From assembly GCA_965248135.1 (NCBI GenBank), contig CBDFIN010000009.1, forward strand, positions 186,001 to 250,000: a stretch of DNA of 64,000 nt, written 5' to 3'. Of the stretch, positions 46,045 to 55,406 are shown piece after piece; position 1 is the first letter of the stretch; every line of letters begins with the position of its first letter. The notes beneath the pieces were generated by a model. The model was not told the origin of the DNA, made no database searches, and saw only the letters and a list, made by a program, of their open reading frames with translations. A program made the position numbers and the translations under genes. Source of the DNA: SZUA-100 sp965248135 (GTDB taxonomy: Bacteria > Pseudomonadota > Alphaproteobacteria > Rhizobiales > Rhizobiaceae).

Positions 46045-46589
46045 CATAATTAACGCGAACTAGCGCATCACCGAGTTTTTCGCACCTCGTCTCGTACCGG
46101 CAAGAATGGTTTGATTGTTGTAACCGTCTGCGCTTGGGTACGATTTCAGTGTCCCGCCAAATTTCGCTAATATTGGTTGAAGTAAGCTTCGCAAGGTCCA
46201 CGCATACGCTAAAACGAGCAGCAAGAAAGCAACTCAACTTCCCCACTCCTCGTTCAATATTTCACGCTGCCGTTTATCCCGGTCCCACGCAGTAAAAAAG
46301 AAGCCAATGATTATATCTTGCGCGCTGTTCAATAGCTAACGCCGGTTCGGCTGTCTTTCACCCATATTTAACCATCACATGCGGGTTTGCAAGGCCTGAC
46401 TATGGCATTTTTCCGGCATTTTTTGGTCCAAAATCCTCATGATTGGCAAATATACGCCAATGCAAACCCAGCGACAACCACCAGCACGCATGGCACAAAA
46501 ACAAAAGCCACATGATACCATGCGTCAGCATGCGCCTTGATAACCGGGACATGCCGACCTAATCTGGGTTAAAACACAGGATGAATAAG

Positions 46590-46898
46590 ATGAACAGCGG
46601 ACTAAGAAACACCACCATTGGGGCGCTTGCCGCTGCCTTGATAATTGCTTCAAGCATGACTGCGACAAATGCTGCCAGCCGGCGCTGCAAGGTGACCGAT
46701 CCGACCGGAACACCGTTGAATGTGCGCGCCTCGCCCAATGGCCGAGTTATCAACCGGCTGAGAAATGGTCGGGAAGTAGAGATACTCGAAAGCGGACGCG
46801 ACAGCCGCGGGCGCAGTTGGGTTTATGTCGGCGGTTACTACAAGGGGCGATGGCGCAGCTGGGGTTGGGTGTTCCGCGAATTTGTCAGTTGCTGGTAG
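46590..46898 (+). CDS. Exported SH3-domain protein
   Basis: The 102-residue protein has a signal peptide cleaved after NAA (residue 29 or so), then one bacterial SH3 domain with the usual LNVRASPNGRVINRL and WVYVGGYYKGRWRSWGWV segments. These periplasmic domains bind cell-wall peptides or mediate contacts. The second ATG, with AGGA 8 bp upstream, is preferred to the one at 46581, which abuts that AGG. It converges with dnaG. Confidence 0.85.
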   Translation: MNSGLRNTTIGALAAALIIASSMTATNAASRRCKVTDPTGTPLNVRASPNGRVINRLRNGREVEILESGRDSRGRSWVYVGGYYKGRWRSWGWVFREFVSCW

Positions 46899-46953
46899 TT
46901 TCGCCAATTACTGATCGATAGGTAAATTGGCCCATTATCCTATACGCCGCATC

Positions 46954-48852
46954 CTATATGCCGCCCATCCAGCGCCGCCCGGCCCAGTGGTGATAGGACT
47001 GGTCGAGTTCGTGTTCTTCGGCAGTGTAGCGGTCGCGGGCGTCCTGCAAAATTTGCTGGAACGACTCGAACGCTTTTTCGTTTTCAAATTCGGTAATATT
47101 TTGTGCTTCTGCCTCAATGTTGATGACTTCGATTTTGAGAAACAACAGATTGAGGGTCTGTTGGGCGATTTCGGGTGGCGGTTCACAACTGACCATCGGA
47201 AACAGCACACGTAGCTGGTGGCCACGATTCACCGGGATCAGTCCAACCCTTTTGCCGGCGGCATCCTTGATCTCCTTCTCCTCCCGGTCACCGTGGACGG
47301 TGTTGAGCACGAAAGAAAATGAGCTGCCGAGTTTTTCATACACATCGCTGACCGCCAGATCGCCGAACTCCACATATAGGCGGTGTAGGCCCTCGGCAAA
47401 AAGCCGATAGGGTTGCGAGCGTAAATCAAGCGCCACTATCCGTTCAATATTCTCGGCAATAAGCATCGGATATTCGATAAAGAAACCCAGAATTATCCTT
47501 ACAATGCGGGTTTCCTCCAGGTTTCTGGAGATTTCGCTGGCCACTTGCGGTGAGAGTGTGCTCGCCGTGCCTGAAAACAGTCCCAACAACCGCATACGCA
47601 CATGAGAGCGGTAATATTTTCGTACCACCTCATCGCCAATCGAATTGGCATCCTGATAAAGCAGTTTTTCAAACGCCGCTTTTTGTTCCGGGCGATCGAT
47701 GTCCATTTCCGAAAGTCGGCGCGAGACGATAAATTCATGTAGTGGCGCTGCCTCGTCGAGCAGTTTTTCAAACGCCTTGGCGCCACCTTCGCGCACCACA
47801 TCATCGGGGTCCTGGCCATCCGGCAGCATACAAAAGCGCAAGGAACGGCCCGAAACCAGTTTCGGCAGGGCAAGATCGATGCAGCGATAGGCGGCGCGCA
47901 GGCCGGCCGCATCGCCATCGAAACATAATACGGGTTCCGGCGACATGCGCCACAACATATCGAGTTGTGCGTCGGTGAGCGCCGTACCCAGCGGTGCCAC
48001 GGCATTTTCTATTCCCGCCGCAGCAAGCGCGATGACATCCATATAGCCTTCGGCAACGACAACCGACTTGGCCTCATTGACCGGTTTTCGGGCCCGGGCT
48101 TGATTGTAGAGAATGTGCCCTTTATGGAAAAGCTCGGTCTCGGGTGAGTTTAAGTATTTTGCCGGCACATCGGGATCAAGCGCCCGCCCGCCAAAGGCGA
48201 TCACCCGGCCTCGCGCATCCTCGATCGGAAACATGATGCGGTCGCGGAAACGGTCGTAGGATACGGCAATTTCATCACCGAAAACCACCAGGCCGCAGGC
48301 TTCGATCTGCTCTTTGGGAATATCCTTTGTGGCCAGATATAGCTTGAGCGCATTGCGGCTCGCTGGCGCATAACCAAGGCCAAACTCTTTTTGCACACTT
48401 TGTGAAAGGCCGCGTTCGCGCAGATAAGACCGCGCCTTCGCACCCGCAGTTCCCTGCAACTGGTCCTGAAAAAACTGCCCTGCCATGGTCATGACATCAT
48501 AGAGCGAGGCTTTTTCCTTCTCCCGCTCAATCATTTTCGGATCGGCAATCGGCAATGGCAGTCCGGCTTCGCCAGCCAGCATTTCGACAGCTTCCGGAAA
48601 ATTCAACCCATCCAGTTCCACCAGAAAGCGGAAATGGTCGCCCGAAACCCCACAGCCAAAACAATGGTAGCGGCCCTTTTGGTTTTCACAATGAAACGAC
48701 GGCGTCTTCTCACCGTGGAAGGGACAACAGGCCCAATAATCACCCTTGGCAGCCTGGGTCTTACGTTTATCCCATGTCACCCGTCTGCCGATAACATCCG
48801 ATATCGGCACTCGTTCGCGAATCTGGTCAAGAAAAGATGGTGAGAAGCGCAT
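46954..48852 (-). CDS. dnaG: DNA primase
   Basis: The 632-residue primase makes RNA primers for replication. The N-terminal CHC2 zinc-binding domain is complete (WACCPFHGEKTPSFHC, HCFGCG), then the RNA polymerase domain with FGGRALDP, then Toprim with VVAEGYMDVIAL near residue 268 and CFDGDAAGLRA. The C-terminal DnaB-interacting helices follow. It is transcribed toward rpoD, an order usual in this group, with the SH3 gene between. Confidence 0.96.
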   Translation of the reverse strand: MRFSPSFLDQIRERVPISDVIGRRVTWDKRKTQAAKGDYWACCPFHGEKTPSFHCENQKGRYHCFGCGVSGDHFRFLVELDGLNFPEAVEMLAGEAGLPLPIADPKMIEREKEKASLYDVMTMAGQFFQDQLQGTAGAKARSYLRERGLSQSVQKEFGLGYAPASRNALKLYLATKDIPKEQIEACGLVVFGDEIAVSYDRFRDRIMFPIEDARGRVIAFGGRALDPDVPAKYLNSPETELFHKGHILYNQARARKPVNEAKSVVVAEGYMDVIALAAAGIENAVAPLGTALTDAQLDMLWRMSPEPVLCFDGDAAGLRAAYRCIDLALPKLVSGRSLRFCMLPDGQDPDDVVREGGAKAFEKLLDEAAPLHEFIVSRRLSEMDIDRPEQKAAFEKLLYQDANSIGDEVVRKYYRSHVRMRLLGLFSGTASTLSPQVASEISRNLEETRIVRIILGFFIEYPMLIAENIERIVALDLRSQPYRLFAEGLHRLYVEFGDLAVSDVYEKLGSSFSFVLNTVHGDREEKEIKDAAGKRVGLIPVNRGHQLRVLFPMVSCEPPPEIAQQTLNLLFLKIEVINIEAEAQNITEFENEKAFESFQQILQDARDRYTAEEHELDQSYHHWAGRRWMGGI

Positions 48853-48945
48853 GTTGTCGATCCGGTTGGTTCAATCGATACTATAGGCCGCAAACGCGCT
48901 GTCATTCAACAAAGACGAAATAACCCGGATTATCCAGTGGTTTTG

Positions 48946-49392
48946 TCAAAACATGCCTTTGATAATGCCGCTGGCCTTGCCGAAATCCATTTGTCCGGTG
49001 TAGCGCTCTTTCAAGATTGCCATGCATTTGCCCATGTCACGCAGGCCGGTGGCGCCGGTTTCCTGCATCACAGCGGCGCAGATTATCTCAATTTCATCAT
49101 CCGGCAATTGGCGCGGCAGGAATTCACGGATGATTTCCACTTCCTCGCGTTCCTGGTCTGCCAGTTCAAGTCGTCCGCCTTCTTCATACATTTTTATTGA
49201 CTCGGTGCGCTGTCTGATCATCTTGGTGAGAATTTCCAGAATATTGTCATCGGAAACCCGCTCACCACCATTGCCGCGGGCAGCAATATCCCGATCCTTG
49301 ATTGCAGCGCTAATCAGTCGGAGCGTTGAAAGCCGCCTTTTTTCACGGCCTTTCATGGCATCCTTCATCGCCTTGGAAATTGTGTCGCGCAT
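48946..49392 (-). CDS. GatB/YqeY domain protein
   Basis: The 148-residue protein matches the YqeY family: MRDTISKAMKDAMKGREKRR start, LSTLRLISAAIKDRDIAARG, then the C-terminal domain DEIEIICAAVMQETGA, and GKASGIIKGMF at the end. The domain is related to the tRNA-binding tail of GatB, and the exact role is unknown. A strong GGGGGAG ribosome-binding site fits the ATG at 49392. It lies upstream of dnaG on the same strand, the usual neighbour. Confidence 0.93.
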   Translation of the reverse strand: MRDTISKAMKDAMKGREKRRLSTLRLISAAIKDRDIAARGNGGERVSDDNILEILTKMIRQRTESIKMYEEGGRLELADQEREEVEIIREFLPRQLPDDEIEIICAAVMQETGATGLRDMGKCMAILKERYTGQMDFGKASGIIKGMF

Positions 49393-49517
49393 CCTGTGTC
49401 TCCCCCAAACCAGGACTAGTTCGAACCGGCGGATGAGGTAATTTCTAATCACCCTGTCAATGCCTCGGCCTTTTCGGCTCTATTCGGCATTGTCCGGCTC
49501 GCCATCCCAGCCGTCTT

Positions 49518-49544
49518 AGGTTTTAGGCCGCAGACCTTAAACCT
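49518..49544 (+). promoter_or_regulatory. Possible leader hairpin upstream of carA
   Basis: AGGTTTTAGG and CCTTAAACCT pair with one mismatch around a CCGCAGA loop, about 190 bp ahead of carA. No T-run follows, so it is not a clear terminator. Other parts of 49393-49735 hold no gene I can support. Confidence 0.3.
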
Positions 49545-49735
49545 TGCAACTGCTCAAAGCAAGAATGACCGAACCATTGAATCATCAAACCTAGTGAACC
49601 GGGGCGATAATTGTTTGATCTCGGTCAAAAACACCATAAATCGTATATCAAGCCACTGTGCGCCCTTGCGCATTCACTGCAATGCGTACATGAGGATGAG
49701 ATGCCATATATTGAGCAGAAAAAGGTTTGAACGGC

Positions 49736-50944
49736 ATGGTTTCAGCTTCGGTAGATATGCCACAAACTGCCTGGGAACCGACCAGGACCACCGCGTTGTC
49801 GGTATTGGCGGATGGCACGGTAATTGGCGGACGAGGAGCGGGTGCAACCGGCTCAATTCAGGCGGAGGTATGTTTTAACACGGCAATCACCGGCTATCAG
49901 GAGATTTTGACTGATCCGTCCTATGCCGGTCAGATTATCACTTTCACTTTTCCCCATATCGGCAATGTGGGTGCCAATCCGCAAGATCTGGAGACGCTTG
50001 ATGGCGATACAAGGTCAGGTGTGGCGGGCGCAATCTTCAAGGCCGACATTACTTCGCCTTCAAACTATCGCTCGGCCCATCATTTTGATGACTGGCTCAA
50101 ACATCGCAATATAATCGCCATGAGCGGTGTCGACACCAGGGCGCTGACCAATCTTATCCGGCAAAAGGGTCTCACAAATGCGGTGATTGCGCATCATCCA
50201 GATGGTCAGTTCGATGTGGAGGCGCTGAAACGCCGGGCCGCCGAGTGGGCAGGTCTGGAAGGCGCTGATCTGGCGAAAAAGGTGACGACATCCCGATCTT
50301 GCAATTGGCATGAGGGCGCATGGCAATGGAACAAGGGCTTTGCCAGCCCGCAAGCTGCCAATCTCCATATCGTTGCCGTCGATTTTGGTGTCAAACGCAA
50401 TATCTTGCGCCTTCTGGTCTCGCTCGGTAGCCGGGTGACGGTGGTTCCCGCCACGGCTTCGGCGAAGGAGATTTTGGCGCACCAGCCGGACGGTATTTTT
50501 CTTTCCAACGGCCCGGGCGACCCGGCCGCGACGGGCGAATATTCTGTGCCGGTGATAAGGGCGCTGCTTAAAACAGACATTCCGATCTTTGGCATTTGTC
50601 TTGGCCATGAAATGCTGGCGCTGGCGCTTGGCGCCAAGACCATCAAAATGCATCAGGGTCATCATGGCGCCAATCATCCGGTCAAGGATCATACTACCGG
50701 CAAGGTGGAGATCGTCTCGATGAATCACGGGTTTGCGGTGGATTCAAAAAGCCTGCCCGAGAGCGTTGAGGAAACCCATGTGTCGCTGTTCGATGGTTCC
50801 AATTGCGGCCTGCAGGTAAAAGGAAAACCGGTCTTTTCGGTCCAGCATCATCCCGAAGCCTCGCCCGGTCCACAGGATTCGCACTACCTGTTTGACCGGT
50901 TTCTCGATACTGTGCGAGCGCGGACACCAATAGTAGGCAATTAA
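49736..50944 (+). CDS. carA: Carbamoyl-phosphate synthase, small (glutaminase) subunit
   Basis: The 402-residue subunit releases ammonia from glutamine for the large subunit in arginine and pyrimidine synthesis. The N-terminal CPSase domain is at about 15-160 (EVCFNTAITGYQEILTDPSY). The class I glutaminase domain is at about 205-390, with the nucleophile in FGICLGHEMLALALG and the catalytic HHPE box. The ATG at 49736 is preferred over a TTG at 49727. Unlike the common carAB pair, carB lies 11 kb away on the same strand with unrelated genes in between. Confidence 0.96.
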   Translation: MVSASVDMPQTAWEPTRTTALSVLADGTVIGGRGAGATGSIQAEVCFNTAITGYQEILTDPSYAGQIITFTFPHIGNVGANPQDLETLDGDTRSGVAGAIFKADITSPSNYRSAHHFDDWLKHRNIIAMSGVDTRALTNLIRQKGLTNAVIAHHPDGQFDVEALKRRAAEWAGLEGADLAKKVTTSRSCNWHEGAWQWNKGFASPQAANLHIVAVDFGVKRNILRLLVSLGSRVTVVPATASAKEILAHQPDGIFLSNGPGDPAATGEYSVPVIRALLKTDIPIFGICLGHEMLALALGAKTIKMHQGHHGANHPVKDHTTGKVEIVSMNHGFAVDSKSLPESVEETHVSLFDGSNCGLQVKGKPVFSVQHHPEASPGPQDSHYLFDRFLDTVRARTPIVGN

Positions 50945-50963
50945 GAACTCAATAACGTGCGCA

Positions 50964-51665
50964 CTATTGGAACAATCTCAGAAACTCTTTCATCGATTCC
51001 AAAAGATTTTCTCGATACGGTGCGTAGGTGCCTTTAACGTCGTTTCGTTTCACTAGTCTTTGCAAATCTCGAATACGGCTGGTGGCAGTCACACTTCCAT
51101 TAATAAGAGCCACCCGTTTGTATCGCTCGAATGCTAATTCGGGATTCATTCTTTCGGCTTCAAATGCAGTGTCTGCCAACAACTCCATGAACTGACATTC
51201 ATTATTCAGGCCTTCAAATGAAGCATCAAGATCACGAGTAAATTGAACGTTCGAACCGTTTTTATATTCAATCCATTCTGATCGGACAAAATCACTGGGG
51301 ACAATGTTCTTTCCGCAAAACACGAGGTGGACTGGTTTTCCCACCGCAAGGCAATACCCAACTTCAAAGAATATATTTCCTAGTGTTTTAGGCGGCGTCC
51401 GGTTGCTAAAAATCGCAATACCAAATCCACAACCCATTATCAAACGAGCAATCTTTAGGAGAAAATCAGTAGTCCCACGTGTGTCGAGAGCGGTTTTGAA
51501 GCAAAAATTCCTGGCAGTAAGGCGTTTTTTGACGGTCTCCTGCATATATGCGTCACTTGTAGATATATTGCCACCGCTTTGCAGCATCAGAAAGCCTGTT
51601 CTTGGATAAAGCTGAATAGGCTCCTTCCATTCACTTCCGTCAAGTGGTGAATAGATAAGAGGCAT
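50964..51665 (-). CDS. Deoxyribosyltransferase/TIR-like fold protein (putative effector)
   Basis: The 233-residue protein has a Rossmann-like first half. After a short N-terminus, GFLMLQSGG is followed by a helix, then IARLIMGCGFGIAIFSNRTP, and LGNIFFEVGYCLAVGKPVHLVF at about 117-138. The last resembles the catalytic Glu segment (xFExGxAxxxGKPV) of nucleoside 2-deoxyribosyltransferases and TIR-like NAD-cleaving enzymes. The second half is helical with no named domain. It follows the small gene upstream with no gap (TAA then ATG). Such proteins are often immune effectors, but this is inference. I do not recognise a closer family. Confidence 0.55.
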   Translation of the reverse strand: MPLIYSPLDGSEWKEPIQLYPRTGFLMLQSGGNISTSDAYMQETVKKRLTARNFCFKTALDTRGTTDFLLKIARLIMGCGFGIAIFSNRTPPKTLGNIFFEVGYCLAVGKPVHLVFCGKNIVPSDFVRSEWIEYKNGSNVQFTRDLDASFEGLNNECQFMELLADTAFEAERMNPELAFERYKRVALINGSVTATSRIRDLQRLVKRNDVKGTYAPYRENLLESMKEFLRLFQ

Positions 51666-51854
51666 TTAAGTGGAGCGCTTTGCGTCTTTGTGCTTTTGAA
51701 CAACTCCCTTGAATGGACCTCTCGAACTTTTTACATCCAAAATCTTGCCGGTTTTGGTATCCAATTTGACCCAGCGTCCGGAATTAGGATTTTTGACCTG
51801 AACACGGTTTTTAACAGCGCCACTACGAAACGATTTTCCGGTATTTACCGCCAC
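51666..51854 (-). CDS. Small basic protein
   Basis: The 62-residue protein starts at GTG after GGAG with good spacing. It contains NPNSGRWVKLDTKTGKILDV and SRGPFKGVVQKHKDAKRS, a pattern seen in a widespread family of small unannotated bacterial proteins. Its stop touches the start of the deoxyribosyltransferase/TIR-like gene, so the two are translationally coupled. The function is unknown. It could be a regulator or partner. Confidence 0.65.
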   Translation of the reverse strand: MAVNTGKSFRSGAVKNRVQVKNPNSGRWVKLDTKTGKILDVKSSRGPFKGVVQKHKDAKRST

Positions 51855-51936
51855 AATTATTCTCCATCGCTATCAACAAGTACAATGCCAATCAAGTATT
51901 GACAAGTTTTTATAAAACCGGATTCCAGATTAACTA

Positions 51937-52575
51937 TTACCAGTCGTCGACCGTTTTCGCCAATTTTTCCAGGATAGCCTTGTCGCGCTCGATGGCCTTT
52001 TCGATTAGGGTGCGATGGGCATCTGGCAAGTCGAGCGCAAGTGCTGCCGCGTGCCCCTTTGGCGACATCTTGCGCAAGGTCTTGGCCACGATATCGATCA
52101 GTTTTTCTTCGCCATACTGGCTGTATTTTTGTGCAAATCCTGCAAGATAATGTTCGACGAACACCACATCGACGACATTTTCCAGTGCCTGTGAAAGCCG
52201 GTCCTTCTTCAACTGCTCCTTGCGCACAAGCTGCTGCACAATGGCAATGTCTTCATCGCTATAGCCGTGTTCGCCCATCAATTCGGCCAGCTTGACGGCA
52301 TGATGGTCACGGCAGGCGACGCGCCATGAATTGTAGCCGACGCGCCCTTCCTCATAATCTTTCCGTGCAATATCAAAACGCCGTAAATGCTGGCCGTGGG
52401 CAGCAATTTTCAAAACGTCGGGCGCATCCGGGTACATCGCTGCAAGTCGCGCACTCATGCGTTCGGCATAAACCAATTCATTGGGGATTTTGACACCATC
52501 AAGCATGACACGGCGCGGATCGTCCTCATTGGCGGCGTCGATGGCGGCAATAATAGCGGCAAGTCGGTCGGTCAT
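51937..52575 (-). CDS. DUF4202 domain protein
   Basis: The 212-residue helical protein shows the DUF4202 layout: ANEDDPRRVMLDGVKIPNEL near the start, an AAHGQHLRRFDIAR segment with possible metal-binding His, RVACRDHHAVKLAELMGEHG, and DVVFVEHYLAGF. Several His and Asp in helices recall an HD-like or DinB-like metal site, but no function is known. A GAGG ribosome-binding site supports the start. Confidence 0.85.
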   Translation of the reverse strand: MTDRLAAIIAAIDAANEDDPRRVMLDGVKIPNELVYAERMSARLAAMYPDAPDVLKIAAHGQHLRRFDIARKDYEEGRVGYNSWRVACRDHHAVKLAELMGEHGYSDEDIAIVQQLVRKEQLKKDRLSQALENVVDVVFVEHYLAGFAQKYSQYGEEKLIDIVAKTLRKMSPKGHAAALALDLPDAHRTLIEKAIERDKAILEKLAKTVDDW

Positions 52576-52801
52576 ATTGTCCTCGATAGCGGGATAAAGC
52601 TGGCGAACGGGAATGGATGATATCCAGGTTTCAGTCGAGCAGCCGGTGATGCGTCATCGTGATATAATCGTCCATTGCTGCAAAAGATATCAAATATTGT
52701 TGTGTTCCTGGGCAATTTAGGCGGTGAAGTGATCGCAATAGGGGAAATTTCTGCTAGGTTTGCGGCAAGATTCTCAAAGGATCGGCAGGGAGCGAACAGG
52801 G

Positions 52802-53542
52802 ATGGTGCGATCAATCCGCGGTGCAATTCAGCTATTTAGCAGCACTTTGCGCGATCTTGCTCCGATCATCCTGATTATCGGCTTTTTTCAACTGGTCGTG
52901 CTTCGCCAGCAGATACCGAACCTGACCGAAATTATTGTCGGCTTTGTTTTTGTCCTGCTGGGCCTGACCATTTTCATCCGTGGCCTTGAGATGGCGTTGT
53001 TCCCGCTGGGCGAGGCGCTGGCTGGCGCGTTCGTAAAAAAAGGATCGCTTTTCTGGTTGCTGGTGTTTGCCTTTGGTCTCGGGTTTGGCACGACAATCGC
53101 CGAGCCGGCATTGATCGCGGTAAGCAGCGAAGCGACAAAGGTGATGTCAGCCGAAAATATCATTCCTGCCGGTGCCGAGAGCGAGCAGCGCTATGCCCAG
53201 GCACTGCGCTATACCGTCGCGGCTTCCGTTGGTTTTTCGCTGGTGCTTGGCGTGTGGCGCATATTGATGGGATGGCCGATCCAGTGGCTGATTATCTCGG
53301 GCTACATTGTTGTTGTGGCACTCACCATGATCGCGCCGAACGCCATTATTGGCATCGCCTATGATTCCGGCGGTGTCACAACCTCGACCATCACCGTGCC
53401 ACTGGTGACAGCGCTCGGTGTCGGACTGGCCAGCAATATTAAGGGCAGAAACCCGATGGTGGATGGCTTTGGCCTCATCGCCTTCGCAAGCCTGATGCCG
53501 ATCATCTTTGTGTTGATATTCGGGGTGGTGATCAGCCTATGA
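52802..53542 (+). CDS. DUF1538 membrane protein, first copy
   Basis: The 246-residue protein has about seven hydrophobic helices. It carries the DUF1538 motifs TTIAEPALIAVSSEA, near residue 100, and YDSGGVTTSTITVPLV, in the second half. These are repeated in the second copy. The family is an uncharacterised inner-membrane transporter-like group. The start at 52802 follows GGGAGCG. The 3' end overlaps the second DUF1538 gene by four bases (ATGA), so this is the first of four tightly coupled genes. Confidence 0.88.
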   Translation: MVRSIRGAIQLFSSTLRDLAPIILIIGFFQLVVLRQQIPNLTEIIVGFVFVLLGLTIFIRGLEMALFPLGEALAGAFVKKGSLFWLLVFAFGLGFGTTIAEPALIAVSSEATKVMSAENIIPAGAESEQRYAQALRYTVAASVGFSLVLGVWRILMGWPIQWLIISGYIVVVALTMIAPNAIIGIAYDSGGVTTSTITVPLVTALGVGLASNIKGRNPMVDGFGLIAFASLMPIIFVLIFGVVISL

Positions 53543-54345
53543 TGATAGAACTGTTAGCTGATTTGTGGCAGGCGGTGTTTTCAACCCTCATTGACGTGGC
53601 GCCGATAGCCATCATTCTTGCCGGCTTTCAACTGGGTGTGCTGCGCCGAAAAATACCCCATCTCCGCCGCGTGCTCATTGGTTCGATCTATGTGGTTGTC
53701 GGCCTTGGGTTTTTCCTGTTTGGTCTGGAGAAAGCCTTGTTTCCATTGGGAAAAGAAATGGCACGCCAGCTAACCGGTGCGGATTTCCTCGGACCCTTAG
53801 GTTCGCTCAAATGGTATGACTATTACTGGACATATATATTTGCTTTCACCATCGGCTTCGCCACCACCATCGCCGAGCCATCGCTGATCGCGGTGGCGAT
53901 CAAGGCGCGGGATGTTTCGGCCGGCACTGTTGGCGCCTGGGGGCTGCGCATTGCCGTGGCGCTTGGGGTTGCGCTTAGTCTATCGGTCGGCACTTTTCGC
54001 ATCGTAACCGGCACGCCGCTGCATCTGTTCATGATCGTCGGCTACCTCATTGTGGTGATACAGACCCTGTTTGCCCCCGGCAAAATAATTCCTCTGGCCT
54101 ATGATTCCGGTGGCGTGACCACATCCACCGTGACCGTGCCACTGGTCACCGCTCTCGGCCTGGGGCTGGCATCAAGCGTGCCCGGGCGAAGTGTGCTGAT
54201 TGACGGTTTTGGCCTGATTGCCCTTGCAAGTCTGTTTCCGATGATTACCGTTATGGGCTATGCACAAATCGGCCACTGGCTTTCGGTCAGAAAATCAGCA
54301 TCGAAAAAAACCTCGAGCCGGAAATCTGAAGGATCAATAACGTGA
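53539..54345 (+). CDS. DUF1538 membrane protein, second copy
   Basis: The 268-residue paralogue of the preceding gene has the same TTIAEPSLIAVAIKA and YDSGGVTTSTVTVPLV motifs in the same order. It adds a basic Ser/Lys-rich tail. The two are likely to form a heterodimeric channel or carrier, as often with paired half-size transporters (inference). Start ATG and stop TGA overlap the neighbours on both sides. Confidence 0.88.
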   Translation: MMIELLADLWQAVFSTLIDVAPIAIILAGFQLGVLRRKIPHLRRVLIGSIYVVVGLGFFLFGLEKALFPLGKEMARQLTGADFLGPLGSLKWYDYYWTYIFAFTIGFATTIAEPSLIAVAIKARDVSAGTVGAWGLRIAVALGVALSLSVGTFRIVTGTPLHLFMIVGYLIVVIQTLFAPGKIIPLAYDSGGVTTSTVTVPLVTALGLGLASSVPGRSVLIDGFGLIALASLFPMITVMGYAQIGHWLSVRKSASKKTSSRKSEGSIT

Positions 54346-54695
54346 AATTCAAACTTATTATTGTCATGACACAGGATGACCTGACCGAAAAGGCAATCGA
54401 AACGGCGCGCGCAAACGGCGCCACCGGTTGCACCATTATCACCAGCGCCAGGGGAGAGGGCCTAAACCCTGAATCGACTTTTCTTGGACTTACGGTTGAA
54501 GGCCAGCGCGATATGATCCTGTTTGTGGTGGAAGAACATCTCAGCCGTACAATAATTGAGGCCATAGGCAATGATTGCGAGTTTGATGCCAAACCCGGCA
54601 CCGGCATGGCGTTTCAGATCGACATTGAAGATGCCATCGGGCTTGGCGGGCAAATTGAAACAATACAACAGGAAATCAGCCAGGAGGAATTGTAA
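54342..54695 (+). CDS. PII-family signalling protein
   Basis: The 117-residue protein has the ferredoxin-like PII fold order: FKLIIVMTQDDLTEKAIETA (strand-helix), then ARGEGLNP in T-loop position, VEGQRDMILFVVEEHLSRTI, and PGTGMAFQIDIEDAIGL at the C-terminus. The T-loop lacks the usual GYRGAEY uridylylation motif, so it is a PII-like variant. It starts at GTG overlapping the stop of the second DUF1538 gene. PII proteins commonly regulate the transporter they are encoded with, so it probably gates DUF1538. Confidence 0.82.
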   Translation: MKFKLIIVMTQDDLTEKAIETARANGATGCTIITSARGEGLNPESTFLGLTVEGQRDMILFVVEEHLSRTIIEAIGNDCEFDAKPGTGMAFQIDIEDAIGLGGQIETIQQEISQEEL

Positions 54696-55093
54696 TGAGT
54701 TCCGAACAAGATCGCGTCGGCGATATAATGGACCAATCTTTTCACACCATCAACGGTTTGGCCAAGGTGAAGCAGGCTCTGGCGTTGATGAAAGAACACA
54801 ATATAGGTTCGCTGGTTGTCGAACGGCGCGACGATGACGACGAATTCGGCCTTGTTACAGTGCGCGATATTGCCGATCATGTGATTGCGAAGAGACGTTC
54901 CATCGAACGTGTTGATGTCTACGAAATCATGGCCAAGCCTGGCTTGACCATCACCAAGGATATGCATGTCAAATATGCCATCAGACTTTTGGCCCAGTTG
55001 GGCCGTACCCGGGCGCTGGTTTCCGGTGCTGAAGGGCTGGAGGGCCTTGTCACCCTGCGCGATCTGGTGCTGGCGTATAAGGACGCCGATTAG
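54695..55093 (+). CDS. CBS-pair protein
   Basis: The 132-residue protein is two CBS motifs and little else: GDIMDQSFHTINGLAKVKQA with IGSLVVERR in the first, and VYEIMAKPGLTITKDMHV with TRALVSGAEGL in the second. CBS pairs bind adenosine nucleotides. It overlaps the PII gene stop by one base (TAATG) after a strong AGGAGG. It ends the operon and likely adds nucleotide sensing to the DUF1538-PII unit. No clear terminator follows. Confidence 0.88.
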   Translation: MSSEQDRVGDIMDQSFHTINGLAKVKQALALMKEHNIGSLVVERRDDDDEFGLVTVRDIADHVIAKRRSIERVDVYEIMAKPGLTITKDMHVKYAIRLLAQLGRTRALVSGAEGLEGLVTLRDLVLAYKDAD

Positions 55094-55406
55094 GCGGGGG
55101 TGATGGCAGGGACTTGTATTTTTGATCAGCTGGGCTTAGCTTTCATGTCAGAACGCCACGCGATAAGGTGGGCTTGTGAAGCGTTGTAGAGGTCTTCAGG
55201 ACGGACAAAGCCCACAAGTGAGAATAAACTCACCTATAGCCCGCCTGTAGGCATTTATATCACTTATTGTACGAATTACAGGCATTACCGTCAAACCATT
55301 TATGCCGTTTTCAGGTGACTTTAAAATTGGTTTTTACGTTAAGATATTTGACCTTGTGTCCCAATCGGACTACACTGAAAACAGTTATTTTCCAGTGAGA
55401 AAAATC

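Noticed and set aside
55150..55210. GTGGGCTT/AAGCCCAC inverted repeat as a terminator of the DUF1538 operon
   Set aside because: The stem is only 8 bp with a loop of about 40 bases and no T-run follows.
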